A stretch of DNA of 64,000 nucleotides from Pseudomonas sp. ACM7. GTDB lineage: Bacteria; Pseudomonadota; Gammaproteobacteria; Pseudomonadales; Pseudomonadaceae. A program made the translations under genes and the position numbers. The notes beneath the pieces are model-generated. The model made no database searches. It saw only the letters and a list, made by a program, of their open reading frames with translations, and was not told where the DNA came from. The stretch is taken from the NCBI RefSeq assembly GCF_004136015.1, contig NZ_CP024866.1, positions 6,025,672 to 6,089,671 of the forward strand, given 5' to 3'. Positions 27,701-37,497 of this stretch are shown here, in pieces. Position 1 is the first letter of the stretch; each line of letters begins with the position of its first letter.

Positions 27701-29326
27701 TCAAATCACGAAACGCGCCACCATGGCATTTAAATCCACGGCCAGGCGCGACAGTTCGTGCGTCGCGGCGCTGGTCTGGTTGGCGCCGGCGGCGGACTGG
27801 GTGGCCAGGTCGCGGATGTTCACCAGGTTGCGGTCGACCTCGCGGGACACCTGGGCCTGTTCTTCGGACGCGCTGGCGATCACCAGGTTGCGCTCGTTGA
27901 TCAATTGGATCGACTGAGTGATCTGCTCCAGCGCAACGCCGGCGGCGCGGGCCATTTCCAGGGTGCTTTGGGTGCGTTGATTGCTTTGCTGCATCGACGC
28001 GACCGCATGGCCGGTACCGTTCTGAATGCCGGCGACCATTTTTTCGATTTCCTGGGTCGATTGCGCCGTGCGATGGGCCAGCGCCCGGACCTCGTCCGCC
28101 ACCACCGCAAAACCGCGCCCGGCTTCACCGGCACGGGCGGCTTCGATTGCAGCGTTCAGCGCCAGCAGATTGGTCTGTTCGGCGATGGCGCGGATCACGT
28201 CCAGCACCTTGCCGATGTCGCGCCCCTGAGCGGCCAGGCCTTCGATCATCACCGAGGTGTTTTGCACATCGTGGGTCATGGTCTGGATCGCGCCGACGGT
28301 TTCCACCACACGGTCGCGACCTTCGCGGGCGGCCTGAGTCGACTGGTTCGAGGCTTCGGACGTCGACACCGCGTTGCGTGCCACTTCTTCCACGGCAGCG
28401 GTCATTTCGTTGACGGCGGTGGCGGCCTGTTCGATTTCGTTGTTCTGCTGTTGCAGACCGCGGGACGCTTCTTGGGTGACCGTGCTGAGTTCTTCAGCGG
28501 CGGCACCCAGTTGGGTGGCGGAACCGGCGATCTGTTCGATGGTTTTGCGCAGGTTGGTTTGCATCGTGGACAAGGCACCGAGCAAACGGGCCGGTTCGTC
28601 CTTGCCGTCGATGTCGATTATTTTAGTCAGGTTGCCGCCCGCAATGTTTTCGGCCGCCTGGAGCGCACGGTTGAGCGGCGTGACGATGCTGCGGGTCAGC
28701 AGCCAGGCCAGCAGCACGGTCATCAGCGCCGCAGTCACCGCCACTGCGATGATGCCGGTCACGGCGTTGCTGTAGTGCTCGCCCGCTTCGGTTGCGGCGG
28801 TTTTCGCATATGTGTTGTTGAACGCTACCAGTTTGTTCAGCTGCTCGCCCATCTGGTCCGTACCGTCCTTGATCCGGGTGTTGATCAGCGTGCGCATCTC
28901 ATCGAGTTTGTTCTGCCGCGACAGCTCCAGCATCTGATTCTGGTCTTGCATATAGCTGTCCAGTGTTGTCGTGAACGTCTTGTACAGCGCGGCTTCTTCC
29001 GGGGTGGCCGGCAACGCTGCATAACTGGCTTGTGCGCTGCGAACCTTGTCGACCAGCAAGCCGGTACGTGTCTGGGCTTCCTGCAACGCGTTAGGATCAC
29101 GGTTGACCAACACCCGGAAAGAAAGAATGCGCAGGCGCAGGATGTTTTCTGTCAGGTTGCCGAGAAACACGATGCTGGGCAGCTGCGTGGTTGCCATGTC
29201 GATGGAGGCTTGGCGGATGGTCGACATGCGGTTCACGGCAAACACGCCCAGCACGATGACGAGCAAGGCAATGAAGGAAAAACCCAGGAAGGCTCGAGGC
29301 GCGATATTCAGATTACGCAGTGACAT
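27701..29326 (-). CDS. Methyl-accepting chemotaxis protein
   Basis: 541 residues. A first membrane segment ([20 protein letters not shown]), a four-helix-bundle (4HB_MCP) periplasmic domain to about residue 185, a second membrane segment ([19 protein letters not shown]), HAMP, and a long cytoplasmic coiled-coil with the conserved signalling hairpin ([20 protein letters not shown]). It relays ligand binding to CheA/CheW. The ligand is unknown; it has no C-terminal CheR/CheB pentapeptide. Confidence 0.93.
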   Translation of the reverse strand: MSLRNLNIAPRAFLGFSFIALLVIVLGVFAVNRMSTIRQASIDMATTQLPSIVFLGNLTENILRLRILSFRVLVNRDPNALQEAQTRTGLLVDKVRSAQASYAALPATPEEAALYKTFTTTLDSYMQDQNQMLELSRQNKLDEMRTLINTRIKDGTDQMGEQLNKLVAFNNTYAKTAATEAGEHYSNAVTGIIAVAVTAALMTVLLAWLLTRSIVTPLNRALQAAENIAGGNLTKIIDIDGKDEPARLLGALSTMQTNLRKTIEQIAGSATQLGAAAEELSTVTQEASRGLQQQNNEIEQAATAVNEMTAAVEEVARNAVSTSEASNQSTQAAREGRDRVVETVGAIQTMTHDVQNTSVMIEGLAAQGRDIGKVLDVIRAIAEQTNLLALNAAIEAARAGEAGRGFAVVADEVRALAHRTAQSTQEIEKMVAGIQNGTGHAVASMQQSNQRTQSTLEMARAAGVALEQITQSIQLINERNLVIASASEEQAQVSREVDRNLVNIRDLATQSAAGANQTSAATHELSRLAVDLNAMVARFVI

Positions 29327-29707
29327 AGGATGATTCTCGGGTGATGGGGCTACGAGCATCCTTGCGTGATCGCTGAAGGGCGGGCGGTGGCGCACGCGCT
29401 TTCAGTTTGGCGCCACTGTTGGAATAGGTTTGTGTGGGCCTATTGGCTGTATCGGCCGGGGATGAGGTTTCCTGCGGATTTGGAGAAAAATATTTCACCG
29501 GATTACGAGTGTTTCAACCATGAAACACTCTAGCTCTATGTAGCAGCTGCCGAGCCTGCGAGCCTGCGAGCCTGCGTTCGACTGCGCAGCAGTCGTGAAG
29601 TCATGCGGCGCGGTGTGTCAGGAAAAACCGGTTGCCGGATTTACGACTGCTTCGCAGTCGTACGCAGCCTCGCAGGCTCGGCAGCTGCTACAGGCGATTG
29701 TACGGCT
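29327..29707. other. Intergenic gap between chemoreceptor and glycerate kinase genes
   Basis: 381 bases without a plausible gene. It holds the chemoreceptor promoter region and a long inverted repeat at 29539-29692. A tandem CGAGCCTG motif lies in the repeat's left arm (29552-29573). Confidence 0.6.
29539..29692. repeat. Long inverted repeat, TGTAGCAGCTG family, copy 2
   Basis: Inverted ends TGTAGCAGCTGCCGAG and CTCGGCAGCTGCTACA, plus inner inverted CGACTGC arms. This copy contains a local triplication of the CGAGCCTG unit. Confidence 0.8.
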
Positions 29708-30850
29708 TCAGGCTTTGCGAGCGGCCACCCGCCAAACCCGCGCAACATCACTGGCCCGTTCCCGTAACAACCGGGGCGCCTCGGCACACGCCTGCTCCAG
29801 CGTCATTGGCCCGCTGGCCAAGGCAAACGCGGCATCGATGCCATGTTCGTACAGTGCTTGATAACCCTCACCCAGTGTCCCGGCGATGACGATCACCGGC
29901 ACGCCATGCTGCCGAGCAATACGCGCCACACCAAACGGCGTCTTGCCGCGCAGGGTCTGAGCGTCGAAACGGCCTTCACCGGTGATCACCAGGTCGGCGC
30001 CCTTTACCGCATCGTCCAGGCCGACCAGTTCGGCGACCACTTCGACCCCGGCCTTGAACTGCGCCCCCAGAAACGCCTTGGCGGCAAACCCCAGGCCGCC
30101 TGCCGCACCGCTGCCCGGTTCGTCACGTACGTCTTTGTTCAGGATCTGAGCGCACCGTTCGGCAAAGTGCCCGAGCGCTCGATCCAGTTGCTCGACTTGC
30201 TCGGGTGATGCCCCTTTTTGCGGGCCGAAAATCGCTGAGGCACCGTGAGGTCCGCACAGTGGATTGTTGACGTCGGCGGCGATGTCGAATTGCACTTCGG
30301 CCAGTCGCGGGTCGATTCCACTCATGTCGATTCGCGCTAGTTGCGCGAGGGCCAAGCCGCCCGGTGCCAGTATTTGGCCCTGGGCGTCCAGCAGTTTGAC
30401 GCCCAAGGCTTGCATCGCCCCCGCCCCGCCGTCGTTGGTGGCGCTGCCGCCAATCGCCAGAATCACCCGTTGCGCCCCGGCATCGAGCGCCGCGCGGATC
30501 AACTCGCCGGTGCCGAACGTACTGCTGATGCAGGCGTCACGCTTGCCCGGCGGAACCAGTTGCAAGCCACTGGCTTCGGCCATTTCGATGATCGCAGTGT
30601 GGCTCTGGGGCAACCAGCCCCAAGCGGCCTCAACCATTGCGCCGAGCGGCCCACGGACATGGGTACGGCGCAGTTCGCCCTCGCACGCCGCCAGAATAGA
30701 CTCGACGGTCCCCTCCCCGCCGTCAGCCATCGGGCATTTGACTAGGAGCGCATCGGGCCAAACCTGCGCCAACCCCAGAGCAATGGCATCAGCCACACCC
30801 TGGGCACTCAGACTGTCCTTGAACGAATCGGGGGCGATGACGATTTTCAT
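29708..30850 (-). CDS. Glycerate kinase, GarK/GlxK type
   Basis: 380 residues, the typical length of glycerate kinase type 1. Family motifs are the start MKIVIAPDSFKDSLSA, VKCPMADGGEGTVESIL and ILAIGGSATNDGGAGAMQALG. It phosphorylates glycerate with ATP, feeding glycolysis. A TGGAGAAT RBS sets the start at 30850. With the CdaR-type regulator (31119) and the MFS importer (32419) it forms a glycerate or sugar-diacid utilisation module. Confidence 0.92.
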   Translation of the reverse strand: MKIVIAPDSFKDSLSAQGVADAIALGLAQVWPDALLVKCPMADGGEGTVESILAACEGELRRTHVRGPLGAMVEAAWGWLPQSHTAIIEMAEASGLQLVPPGKRDACISSTFGTGELIRAALDAGAQRVILAIGGSATNDGGAGAMQALGVKLLDAQGQILAPGGLALAQLARIDMSGIDPRLAEVQFDIAADVNNPLCGPHGASAIFGPQKGASPEQVEQLDRALGHFAERCAQILNKDVRDEPGSGAAGGLGFAAKAFLGAQFKAGVEVVAELVGLDDAVKGADLVITGEGRFDAQTLRGKTPFGVARIARQHGVPVIVIAGTLGEGYQALYEHGIDAAFALASGPMTLEQACAEAPRLLRERASDVARVWRVAARKA

Positions 30851-30975
30851 GCGAATTCTCCAGTTCCAATGCGTTCCATGCTGCCAGCAGGCAAGAACAA
30901 TAACGCCGGTCCGCTGCACAAGCGGCCAAGACGATTATTGTTCATTTCCACAAAACCTCCCTCCACACCGTTCGT

Positions 30976-31122
30976 TGTAGCAGCTGCCGAGCTGCGCTAG
31001 GCTGCGTTCGGCTGCGAAGCAGTCGTAAATTCTGCAAGCACGGTTTACCTGATGCTCCGCGGCGCATGATTTCACGACTGCTGCGCAGCCGAACGCAGCC
31101 TCGCAGGCTCGGCAGCTGCTAC
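30976..31122. repeat. Long inverted repeat, TGTAGCAGCTG family, copy 3
   Basis: TGTAGCAGCTGCCGAG and CTCGGCAGCTGCTACG form the ends and GCTGCGTTCGGCTGCG faces CGCAGCCGAACGCAGC inside. It ends at the stop region of the CdaR-like gene. Confidence 0.8.
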
Positions 31123-32249
31123 GGATTGGTGTTGGGGAGTTCGGTTTGGGGAAGGAGCTGGACGCCGAGATAAAGCGCAAGCATTCCATCCAGCCTTAAC
31201 GGGTCAACACCACTGAGCTCGGCAATCCGCTCCATCCGATAACGCAGGCTATTGCGGTGGATGCCCAGCGCATCGGCACACGCCTGGCTCTGACCATCGT
31301 GATCGCACCAGCAGCGCAGGGTCGCCAGCAGTTGGCCGTTGCCATCCTTGGCGATGACTTTACGCAGCGGTTTGAGCAACTCGTCCAGCGCGTCGTCGTT
31401 GCGGTGCCGCCAGAGCATCACCGGCAACCGGTAACGGTTGAGCGTCAGCAAACGGGAGTGCGGCAACACATCGCGCCCATAGGCCAGCAAGTCGCCGACG
31501 CGTCGATAGCAACGACGCAGCCCGGACAATCCATCGGCCTGCCCGCCCACGGCAATGCGCAGAATGTTCCAGCCGAGCCCGTCGAGTTTTTCCAGCAGTC
31601 GGTCATTCTCGATCGCCTGCGCCGCCGGTCGGCACCAGAGCAACGAGGACTTGGCCGAACTCACGCACCAACTGTCCGGGTAGCGTGAGGTCAACCAGGC
31701 GCTGAGCGCTTCGACAGTTTGCCCGGGACCGTGTTCCATCCCTAACTCGAACAGATACGGCACCCGCGTCATCTGCGGCTTGAGCCCCAGTTGTTGCGCT
31801 TCGTCGATCAACCGCGGCGAATCCCCGGCCTCGCTGAGCAGCAATGCCAGCAGATCGTCGCATCGCTGGCGCCGCCATTGCTGTTCGGCCTGCTGATTGC
31901 GCTGGCCGACCAGCATCTCGGCGGTCATCCGCACCAGTTCGGCATAGGTGCGCAATTGCTCGGGTTCACCGGTGATGCCCAGCACGCCAATCAAGCGCTG
32001 ATCGAGCAACAGCGGCAGGTTGATGCCCGGCTGCACGCCTTTCAGATGAATCGCCGTTTGGGCGTCGATCTCCACCACCCGCCCGTTGGCCAGCACCAGT
32101 TGCGCGCCTTCATGGCGGGTGTTGACCCGCTCCGGTTCGCCGCTGCCGAGTATCAGGCCCTGGCTGTCCATGACGTTGACGTTGTACGGCAGGATGGCCA
32201 TCGCCCGGTCGACGATGTCCTGAGCCAGGTCGTGATCGAGTTCGAACAT
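31119..32249 (-). CDS. CdaR-family sugar diacid regulator
   Basis: 376 residues. The N-terminal part is the diacid recognition domain (AQDIVDRAMAILPYNVNVMD, then GVQPGINLPLLLDQRLIGVLG). The C-terminal part holds a PucR-type helix-turn-helix (ACADALGIHRNSLRYRMERI). In enterobacteria CdaR activates galactarate, glucarate and glycerate genes in response to glycerate. It lies divergent from the MFS gene and beside glycerate kinase, so it probably controls both. Confidence 0.9.
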   Translation of the reverse strand: MFELDHDLAQDIVDRAMAILPYNVNVMDSQGLILGSGEPERVNTRHEGAQLVLANGRVVEIDAQTAIHLKGVQPGINLPLLLDQRLIGVLGITGEPEQLRTYAELVRMTAEMLVGQRNQQAEQQWRRQRCDDLLALLLSEAGDSPRLIDEAQQLGLKPQMTRVPYLFELGMEHGPGQTVEALSAWLTSRYPDSWCVSSAKSSLLWCRPAAQAIENDRLLEKLDGLGWNILRIAVGGQADGLSGLRRCYRRVGDLLAYGRDVLPHSRLLTLNRYRLPVMLWRHRNDDALDELLKPLRKVIAKDGNGQLLATLRCWCDHDGQSQACADALGIHRNSLRYRMERIAELSGVDPLRLDGMLALYLGVQLLPQTELPNTNP

Positions 32250-32418
32250 AGCGGGGATCCTTGAAAGCGTGATGAAGCGGATTGTTCACCCGCACAGGCC
32301 TTGGTTGCAAACCCTGTGCTCAGGCACAAAGACAATCACCCAAGCGGTGGCCGAGACTCACTGGGCGGTCAACGTTACCCTTGCATCGCAAAAAATCATA
32401 ATAAAGAGAGAGCCCGCC

Positions 32419-33729
32419 ATGTCACAGAGCGCCGCCGCTACCCAGGCCATCGTTGACGAGAAAAACGCCGTCTACAAACGCATTACCCTGCGTTTGATTC
32501 CCTTCATCTTCATCTGCTACCTGTTCAACTACCTCGACCGGGTGAACGTTGGATTTGCCAAGCTGCAGATGCTCGACGCACTGAAATTCAGTGAAACCGT
32601 GTACGGCCTCGGGGCCGGGATCTTCTTTATCGGTTACGTGTTGTGCGGCGTACCCAGCAATCTGGCCCTGACCAAATTCGGCCCCCGCCGCTGGATCGCG
32701 CTGATGATGATCGTCTGGGGCTCGCTCTCGACCTGTTTGCTGTTCGTCACCACCCCGACCGAGTTCTACACCTTGCGCCTGTTCACCGGCGCGGCCGAAG
32801 CCGGGTTCTTCCCGGGCGTGGTGCTTTATCTCTCGCAGTGGTTTCCGACCTTCCGCCGGGGCCGCATCATGGCGCTGTTCATGTCGGCGATCCCGGTGTC
32901 CGGCCTGCTCGGCAGCCCGTTTTCCGGCTGGATTCTCAACCACTTCGGCGCAGGCCAGGCAGGTTTGGCGGGCTGGCAGTGGATGTTCCTGCTGCAAGGC
33001 ATTCCGACGATGATCCTCGGCGCCCTCGCCTACTTCCTGCTCAGCGACAGTTACGCCAACGCCAAATGGCTCACGCCGTTCGAGCGCTCCGTGCTGGAAG
33101 CCGACCACGCCGAAGACCTGGCCAACAAACCGAAAACCACCACCGACTCGTTGCTGGCCGTGTTCAAGAACCCAGCGATCTGGGCCTTCGGTCTGATCTA
33201 TTTCTGCATCCAGAGCGGCGTCTACGCGATCAACTTCTGGCTCCCGTCGATCATCAAGAACCTGGGCTTCAGCGATAACCTGGTGATCGGCTGGCTCAGT
33301 GCGATTCCGTACCTGCTGGCGGCACTGTTCATGTTGATGGTCGGCCGCTCGGCGGACCTGCGCAAAGAGCGCCGCTGGCACTTGGTGGTGCCGATGCTCA
33401 TGGGTGCGGTCGGTTTGCTGATCGCTGTGAACTTTGCGACTACGCCGGCCATTGCTATCCTCGGCCTGACCATCGCCACCATGGGCGCCCTCACCGGTTT
33501 GCCGATGTTCTGGCCGGTGCCTACCGCGCTGCTGAGCGCGGGCGCTGCGGCGGGTGGTTTGGCGTTGATCAACTCCATGGGGCAGATGGCCGGGTTCCTG
33601 AGTCCGTATCTGGTGGGTTGGGTCAAGGACAGCACCGGGTCGACCGATGCCGCACTTTACCTGCTGGCGGGCGTGATTGTGTGCGGGAGTTTGCTGGCGT
33701 TGCGCATGACCCGTACGCTTCGCGTCTGA
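32419..33729 (+). CDS. MFS transporter, ACS family (glycerate/sugar-acid uptake)
   Basis: 436 residues and twelve membrane segments. The ACS hallmark is LIPFIFICYLFNYLDRVNVG near the N-terminus. It imports an organic anion with protons; with the adjacent glycerate kinase and CdaR-like regulator the likely substrate is D-glycerate, tartronate or a sugar diacid. The ATG at 32419 follows AGAGAGAG; an in-frame extension to 32269 has no hydrophobic or conserved content and was rejected. Confidence 0.9.
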   Translation: MSQSAAATQAIVDEKNAVYKRITLRLIPFIFICYLFNYLDRVNVGFAKLQMLDALKFSETVYGLGAGIFFIGYVLCGVPSNLALTKFGPRRWIALMMIVWGSLSTCLLFVTTPTEFYTLRLFTGAAEAGFFPGVVLYLSQWFPTFRRGRIMALFMSAIPVSGLLGSPFSGWILNHFGAGQAGLAGWQWMFLLQGIPTMILGALAYFLLSDSYANAKWLTPFERSVLEADHAEDLANKPKTTTDSLLAVFKNPAIWAFGLIYFCIQSGVYAINFWLPSIIKNLGFSDNLVIGWLSAIPYLLAALFMLMVGRSADLRKERRWHLVVPMLMGAVGLLIAVNFATTPAIAILGLTIATMGALTGLPMFWPVPTALLSAGAAAGGLALINSMGQMAGFLSPYLVGWVKDSTGSTDAALYLLAGVIVCGSLLALRMTRTLRV

Positions 33730-33744
33730 TCACCGAAGATCCCC

Positions 33745-33834
33745 TGTGGGAGCGAGCCTGCTCGCGAAAAGGGAGTGTCAGTCGGCATCAAGGTTGCCTG
33801 GCACACCGCTTTCGCGAGCAAGCTCGCTCCCACA
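33745..33834. repeat. REP pair after the MFS gene
   Basis: TGTGGGAGCGAGCCTGCTCG and an inverted TTCGCGAGCAAGCTCGCTCC copy flank about 40 bases. Confidence 0.9.
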
Positions 33835-33927
33835 TTTGATCTGAGGGTGTTTTAGATTTGCGTTTGCTCTGGACAGTCGTTCTGGTATTTGATTGAGCCT
33901 TTCCCCCACCGGTAAAAGGATTTCGTC

Positions 33928-34941
33928 ATGAGCTATCGCACGCTGGGTCATTCGGGTTTACAGGTTTCCACCCTGACCTTGGGCACCATGATGTTCGGCG
34001 AACAGACCAGCACCGAAGATTCCCTGCGGATCATCGACAAGGCCTGGGACCAGGGCATCAATTTCATCGACACCGCGGACGTTTACACCAACGGCCGCTC
34101 CGAAGAGATCGTCGGCGAGGCGATTGCCGGGAACCGCCACGAATGGGTGCTGGCGACCAAGGTCGGTTTCGGCCCCGTAGACGGCGTTCCGAACCGCAGT
34201 GGCCTGAGCCGCAAGCACCTGTTCAATGGCATCGACGCCAGCCTGACGCGTTTGGGCACTGACTATCTCGACATCTATTACCTGCATCGCGAAGACCACA
34301 ACACGCCGCTGGAAGTCACGGTGTCGGCGATTGGCGATCTGATTCGTCAGGGCAAGATTCGCTATTGGGGTTTGTCGAACTACCGCGGCTGGCGCATCGC
34401 CGAGGTGATTCGTGTGGCCGATCAACTGGGCGTCGACCGGCCAGTGATCAGTCAGCCGCTGTACAACATCGTCAACCGTCAGGTGGAAACCGAGCAGATT
34501 ACTGCCGCGCAAAACTATGGCTTGGGCGTGGTGCCTTACAGTCCGCTCGCTCGTGGTGTGCTCAGCGGTAAATACGCGCCGGACGCAAAGCCGGATGCCA
34601 ACAGCCGCGCCGGCCGCGCAGATAAACGCATTCTGGAAACCGAATGGCGCGTCGAGTCCCTGCGCATTGCTCAGCAGATCCAGCAGTACACCCAGGGTCG
34701 CGGCGTGGGCATCGTCGAATTCGCCATCGCCTGGGTGCTGAACAATAGCGCCGTGACTTCGGCCATCGTTGGACCGCGTACCGAAGAACAGTGGGATGCC
34801 TACACCAAGGCGCAGGCGGTGAAGATTACGGCCGAGGATGAAGCGTTTATTGATTCGCTGGTTGTGCCTGGGCATGCGTCGACGCCGGGGTTTAATGATG
34901 TGAGCCACTTTGTGTCGGGGCGCAAACCGCGCAGCAACTGA
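33928..34941 (+). CDS. Aldo/keto reductase
   Basis: 337 residues of the AKR superfamily TIM barrel. The catalytic Tyr is in DTADVYTNGRSEEIVG, the Lys in VLATKVGFG, and the His in YYLHREDHNT. NADPH-dependent reduction of carbonyls is expected, with substrate unknown. AAGGA precedes the ATG by eight bases. It is similar in layout to the YghZ/Tas group. Confidence 0.88.
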   Translation: MSYRTLGHSGLQVSTLTLGTMMFGEQTSTEDSLRIIDKAWDQGINFIDTADVYTNGRSEEIVGEAIAGNRHEWVLATKVGFGPVDGVPNRSGLSRKHLFNGIDASLTRLGTDYLDIYYLHREDHNTPLEVTVSAIGDLIRQGKIRYWGLSNYRGWRIAEVIRVADQLGVDRPVISQPLYNIVNRQVETEQITAAQNYGLGVVPYSPLARGVLSGKYAPDAKPDANSRAGRADKRILETEWRVESLRIAQQIQQYTQGRGVGIVEFAIAWVLNNSAVTSAIVGPRTEEQWDAYTKAQAVKITAEDEAFIDSLVVPGHASTPGFNDVSHFVSGRKPRSN

Positions 34942-34957
34942 AAAAGCACAAAACTAA

Positions 34958-35056
34958 TGTGGGGCTTGCTCGCGAAGGCGGTTTCTCGGTCGACATTGAT
35001 TTTGAATGTGCCGGCCTCTTCGTCGGATCGCCGCCCGGAGCAAGCCCGCTCCCACA
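34958..35056. repeat. Degenerate REP pair with substituted arm
   Basis: The left copy is shortened (TGTGGGGCTTGCTCGCGA lacks five core bases). The right copy begins CGTCGGATCGCCGCCCGGAG in place of TTCGCGAG, exactly as in the kguK repeat. Confidence 0.8.
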
Positions 35057-35145
35057 GTGGGCCAGTGTTGATCGATCGGACAATATTCAACTCAAAAACC
35101 ACGTATCCTCTGCGCCCGTTTCACGTTCAACTTCGCGAGGACAGT

Positions 35146-36027
35146 TTGTCTAAAGGTATCGCTCTATCGGTTTCAGCCTCGGTGCTGTTTGCCGTCATGT
35201 ATTACTACACCTCGCTGCTCACGCCTTTGAGCGGCGTGGAAATCTTCGGTTGGCGAATGCTGCTGACCCTGCCATGCATGACCGTGTTCATGGTGGTTTC
35301 CGGTGAATGGAAACGCGTAGTCGCCCTTTTTCGGCGGCTGGTTGGCCAACCAAAACTGCTCGCCGGCCTGATCGTTTCCGCGACTTTGCTGGGCCTGCAA
35401 CTCTGGCTGTTCATGTGGGCGCCGCTCAATGGCTATAGCCTCGATGTGTCCCTGGGCTACTTCCTGTTGCCGCTGTCCATGGTGCTGACCGGGCGGGTCG
35501 TCTATGGCGAGCGACTGTCTTACCTGCAAAAGGTTGCCGTGTTTTTTGCTTCCCTCGGCGTGCTCAACGAGCTGTATCAGGTCGGCGGCTTTTCCTGGGC
35601 GACCTTGCTGGTCGTCATCGGTTATCCGCTCTACTTCATCCTGCGCAAGCGACTGGCGACCGACAACCTCGGCGGTTTGTGGATGGACATGGCGTTGATG
35701 TTGCCCGTGGCGTTCTGGTTCGTTCAGGGCGGTGAACAGGGTTTCGCCGTGTTCGATCAGCACCCGTGGCTGTCACTGCTGATCCCGTTACTCGGGGTGA
35801 TCAGTGCTTCGGCGCTGGTGGTTTACATCATCGCCAGCCGACTGCTGCCGTTCAGCCTGTTCGGGTTGTTGAGTTACGTCGAGCCGGTGCTGTTGCTCGG
35901 CGTCGCGTTGCTGCTGGGGGAAAGCATCAAGCCCGGTGAGTGGCTGACGTACATCCCGATTTGGTTGGCTGTTGTGGTGTTGGTATTTGAAGGGTTCAAG
36001 CATTTGATGCGACATCGACGCCCTTAA
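35146..36027 (+). CDS. rarD: RarD-type EamA permease
   Basis: 293 residues with ten membrane segments. The family stretch is VLFAVMYYYTSLLTPLSGVEIFGWRML near the N-terminus. RarD proteins are DMT-superfamily permeases of unknown substrate (the name came from chloramphenicol sensitivity). The TTG at 35146 was chosen because GAGG lies six bases upstream and the protein then starts at the first membrane segment; the frame upstream runs through a REP and is not coding. Confidence 0.85.
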   Translation: MSKGIALSVSASVLFAVMYYYTSLLTPLSGVEIFGWRMLLTLPCMTVFMVVSGEWKRVVALFRRLVGQPKLLAGLIVSATLLGLQLWLFMWAPLNGYSLDVSLGYFLLPLSMVLTGRVVYGERLSYLQKVAVFFASLGVLNELYQVGGFSWATLLVVIGYPLYFILRKRLATDNLGGLWMDMALMLPVAFWFVQGGEQGFAVFDQHPWLSLLIPLLGVISASALVVYIIASRLLPFSLFGLLSYVEPVLLLGVALLLGESIKPGEWLTYIPIWLAVVVLVFEGFKHLMRHRRP

Positions 36028-36031
36028 AAGC

Positions 36032-36109
36032 AAAAGATCGCAGCCTTCGGCAGCTCCTACAGTGTGAACACAATATCCCTGTAGGAGCTGCCGAAGGCTG
36101 CGATCTTTT
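36032..36109. repeat. Inverted repeat AAAAGATCGCAGCC family
   Basis: AAAAGATCGCAGCCTTCGGC and its complement GCCGAAGGCTGCGATCTTTT form a long hairpin after rarD. Its CAGCTCCTAC part resembles the ends of the TGTAGCAGCTG family, suggesting a related palindromic element. Confidence 0.85.
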
Positions 36110-36115
36110 GAACTT

Positions 36116-36154
36116 AAAAAGCCCGGCCAGCATTGCTGCTGACCGGGCTTTTTT
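36116..36154. terminator. Bidirectional terminator between rarD and hpd
   Basis: AGCCCGG (36120-36126) pairs with CCGGGCT (36143-36149), flanked by A-run and T-run. Confidence 0.88.
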
Positions 36155-36168
36155 ACATCTGAAACGGC

Positions 36169-37245
36169 TTAGTCGGTGGAGAGCACACCACGACGAACCT
36201 GGTCGCGTTCAATGGATTCGAACAACGCCTTGAAGTTGCCTTCGCCGAAACCATCGTCGCCTTTACGCTGGATGAATTCGAAGAACACCGGGCCCATCAG
36301 GGTTTCCGAGAAGATCTGCAACAGCAGACGCTTGTCGCCCGATTCGGACGAACCGTCCAGCAGAATGCCGCGCGATTGCAGTTGATCAACCGGTTCACCG
36401 TGGTTCGGCAAACGGCCTTCGAGCATTTCGTAGTAGGTTTCCGGCGGCGCGGTCATGAAGCGCATGCCGATGCTTTTCAGGTGATCCCAGGTCTTGATCA
36501 GGTCATCGGTCAGGAAGGCAACGTGTTGAATGCCCTCGCCGTTGAACTGCATCAGGAACTCTTCGATCTGCCCGGCGCCCTTGGACGATTCTTCGTTCAG
36601 CGGGATTTTGATCATGCCGTCCGGCGCGGTCATGGCCTTGGAGGTCAGGCCGGTGTATTCGCCCTTGATGTCGAAGTAACGGATTTCGCGGAAGTTGAAC
36701 AGCTTCTCGTAGAAGTTGGCCCAGTAGGCCATGCGACCGCGATACACGTTGTGGGTCAGGTGGTCGATGATCTTCAGGCCAGCCCCGACCGGGTTGCGGT
36801 CAACGCCTTCGATGAATACGAAGTCGATGTCGTAGATCGAGCTGCCTTCACCAAAACGGTCGATCAGGTACAGCGGCGCACCGCCGATGCCTTTGATCGC
36901 GGGCAGGTTCAGTTCCATCGGGCCGGTTTCGATGTGAATCGGCTGGGCGCCCAGTTCCAGGGCCCGGGCAAACGCCTGCTGGGCATTCTTGACGCGGAAC
37001 GCCATGCCGCACACCGACGGACCGTGCTCGGCCGCGAAGTACGAAGCGACGCTGTGCGGTTCGTTGTTGAGGATCAGGTTGATCTGGCCCTGGCGATACA
37101 GGTGCACGTCTTTGGAACGGTGGGTCGCGACCTTGGTGAAGCCCATGATCTCGAAGATCGGCTCCAGGGTGTTCGGGGTCGGCGATGCGAATTCGATGAA
37201 TTCAAAGCCCATCAGGCCCATTGGGTTTTCGTATAAATCTGCCAT
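36169..37245 (-). CDS. hpd: 4-hydroxyphenylpyruvate dioxygenase
   Basis: 358 residues, the exact length usual in pseudomonads. Iron ligands His, His and Glu are seen in [11 protein letters not shown], the earlier NLIDHLTHN-like segment ([12 protein letters not shown]), and the C-terminal [21 protein letters not shown]. It converts 4-hydroxyphenylpyruvate to homogentisate in tyrosine breakdown, and homogentisate is also the precursor of pyomelanin. It stands alone; the hmg genes are not in the window. Confidence 0.96.
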   Translation of the reverse strand: MADLYENPMGLMGFEFIEFASPTPNTLEPIFEIMGFTKVATHRSKDVHLYRQGQINLILNNEPHSVASYFAAEHGPSVCGMAFRVKNAQQAFARALELGAQPIHIETGPMELNLPAIKGIGGAPLYLIDRFGEGSSIYDIDFVFIEGVDRNPVGAGLKIIDHLTHNVYRGRMAYWANFYEKLFNFREIRYFDIKGEYTGLTSKAMTAPDGMIKIPLNEESSKGAGQIEEFLMQFNGEGIQHVAFLTDDLIKTWDHLKSIGMRFMTAPPETYYEMLEGRLPNHGEPVDQLQSRGILLDGSSESGDKRLLLQIFSETLMGPVFFEFIQRKGDDGFGEGNFKALFESIERDQVRRGVLSTD

Positions 37246-37497
37246 GGTTGGCGCCTCATCATTTTCTTGTCAATTAACGGATCGTTAGTTGCTAGCAATG
37301 CTGAGACCGGCGGGTGGCGCGCAGGAGATGCCCCGCACGCTGCGGGCGAGGAAGTCACCGTAGATCAATTGAAACCCAAAACTCTTCATTGTCGACCCAA
37401 GGCTCTTGCGGGCGAGGCTTCTGCTGCCAGAAGACGATTATTCTTATATGCGTAACCCGATTCTACACAGCGTAAATAGGTTTGTCCGCCTTCTGTA
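37246..37497. promoter_or_regulatory. hpd upstream region with a short inverted repeat
   Basis: The region holds the inverted repeat TAACG-GAT-CGTTA (37275-37287), 30 bases before the hpd ATG, in a position suited for an operator or -35 region. No TyrR/PhhR consensus (TGTAAA-N6-TTTACA) was found. Nothing else is recognised up to the EamA stop. Confidence 0.3.

Noticed and set aside
27758-29323. A 521-codon plus-strand frame opposite the chemoreceptor
   Set aside because: Mirror of the chemoreceptor codons; composition is biased and no domain is visible.
34957-35145. N-terminal extension of RarD
   Set aside because: The 63 extra codons are translated from a degenerate REP and have no family similarity; TTG 35146 has an RBS.
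37275-37287. TAACG-GAT-CGTTA before hpd as a PhhR/TyrR box
   Set aside because: It does not match the TGTAAA-N6-TTTACA consensus; kept only as an unassigned inverted repeat.
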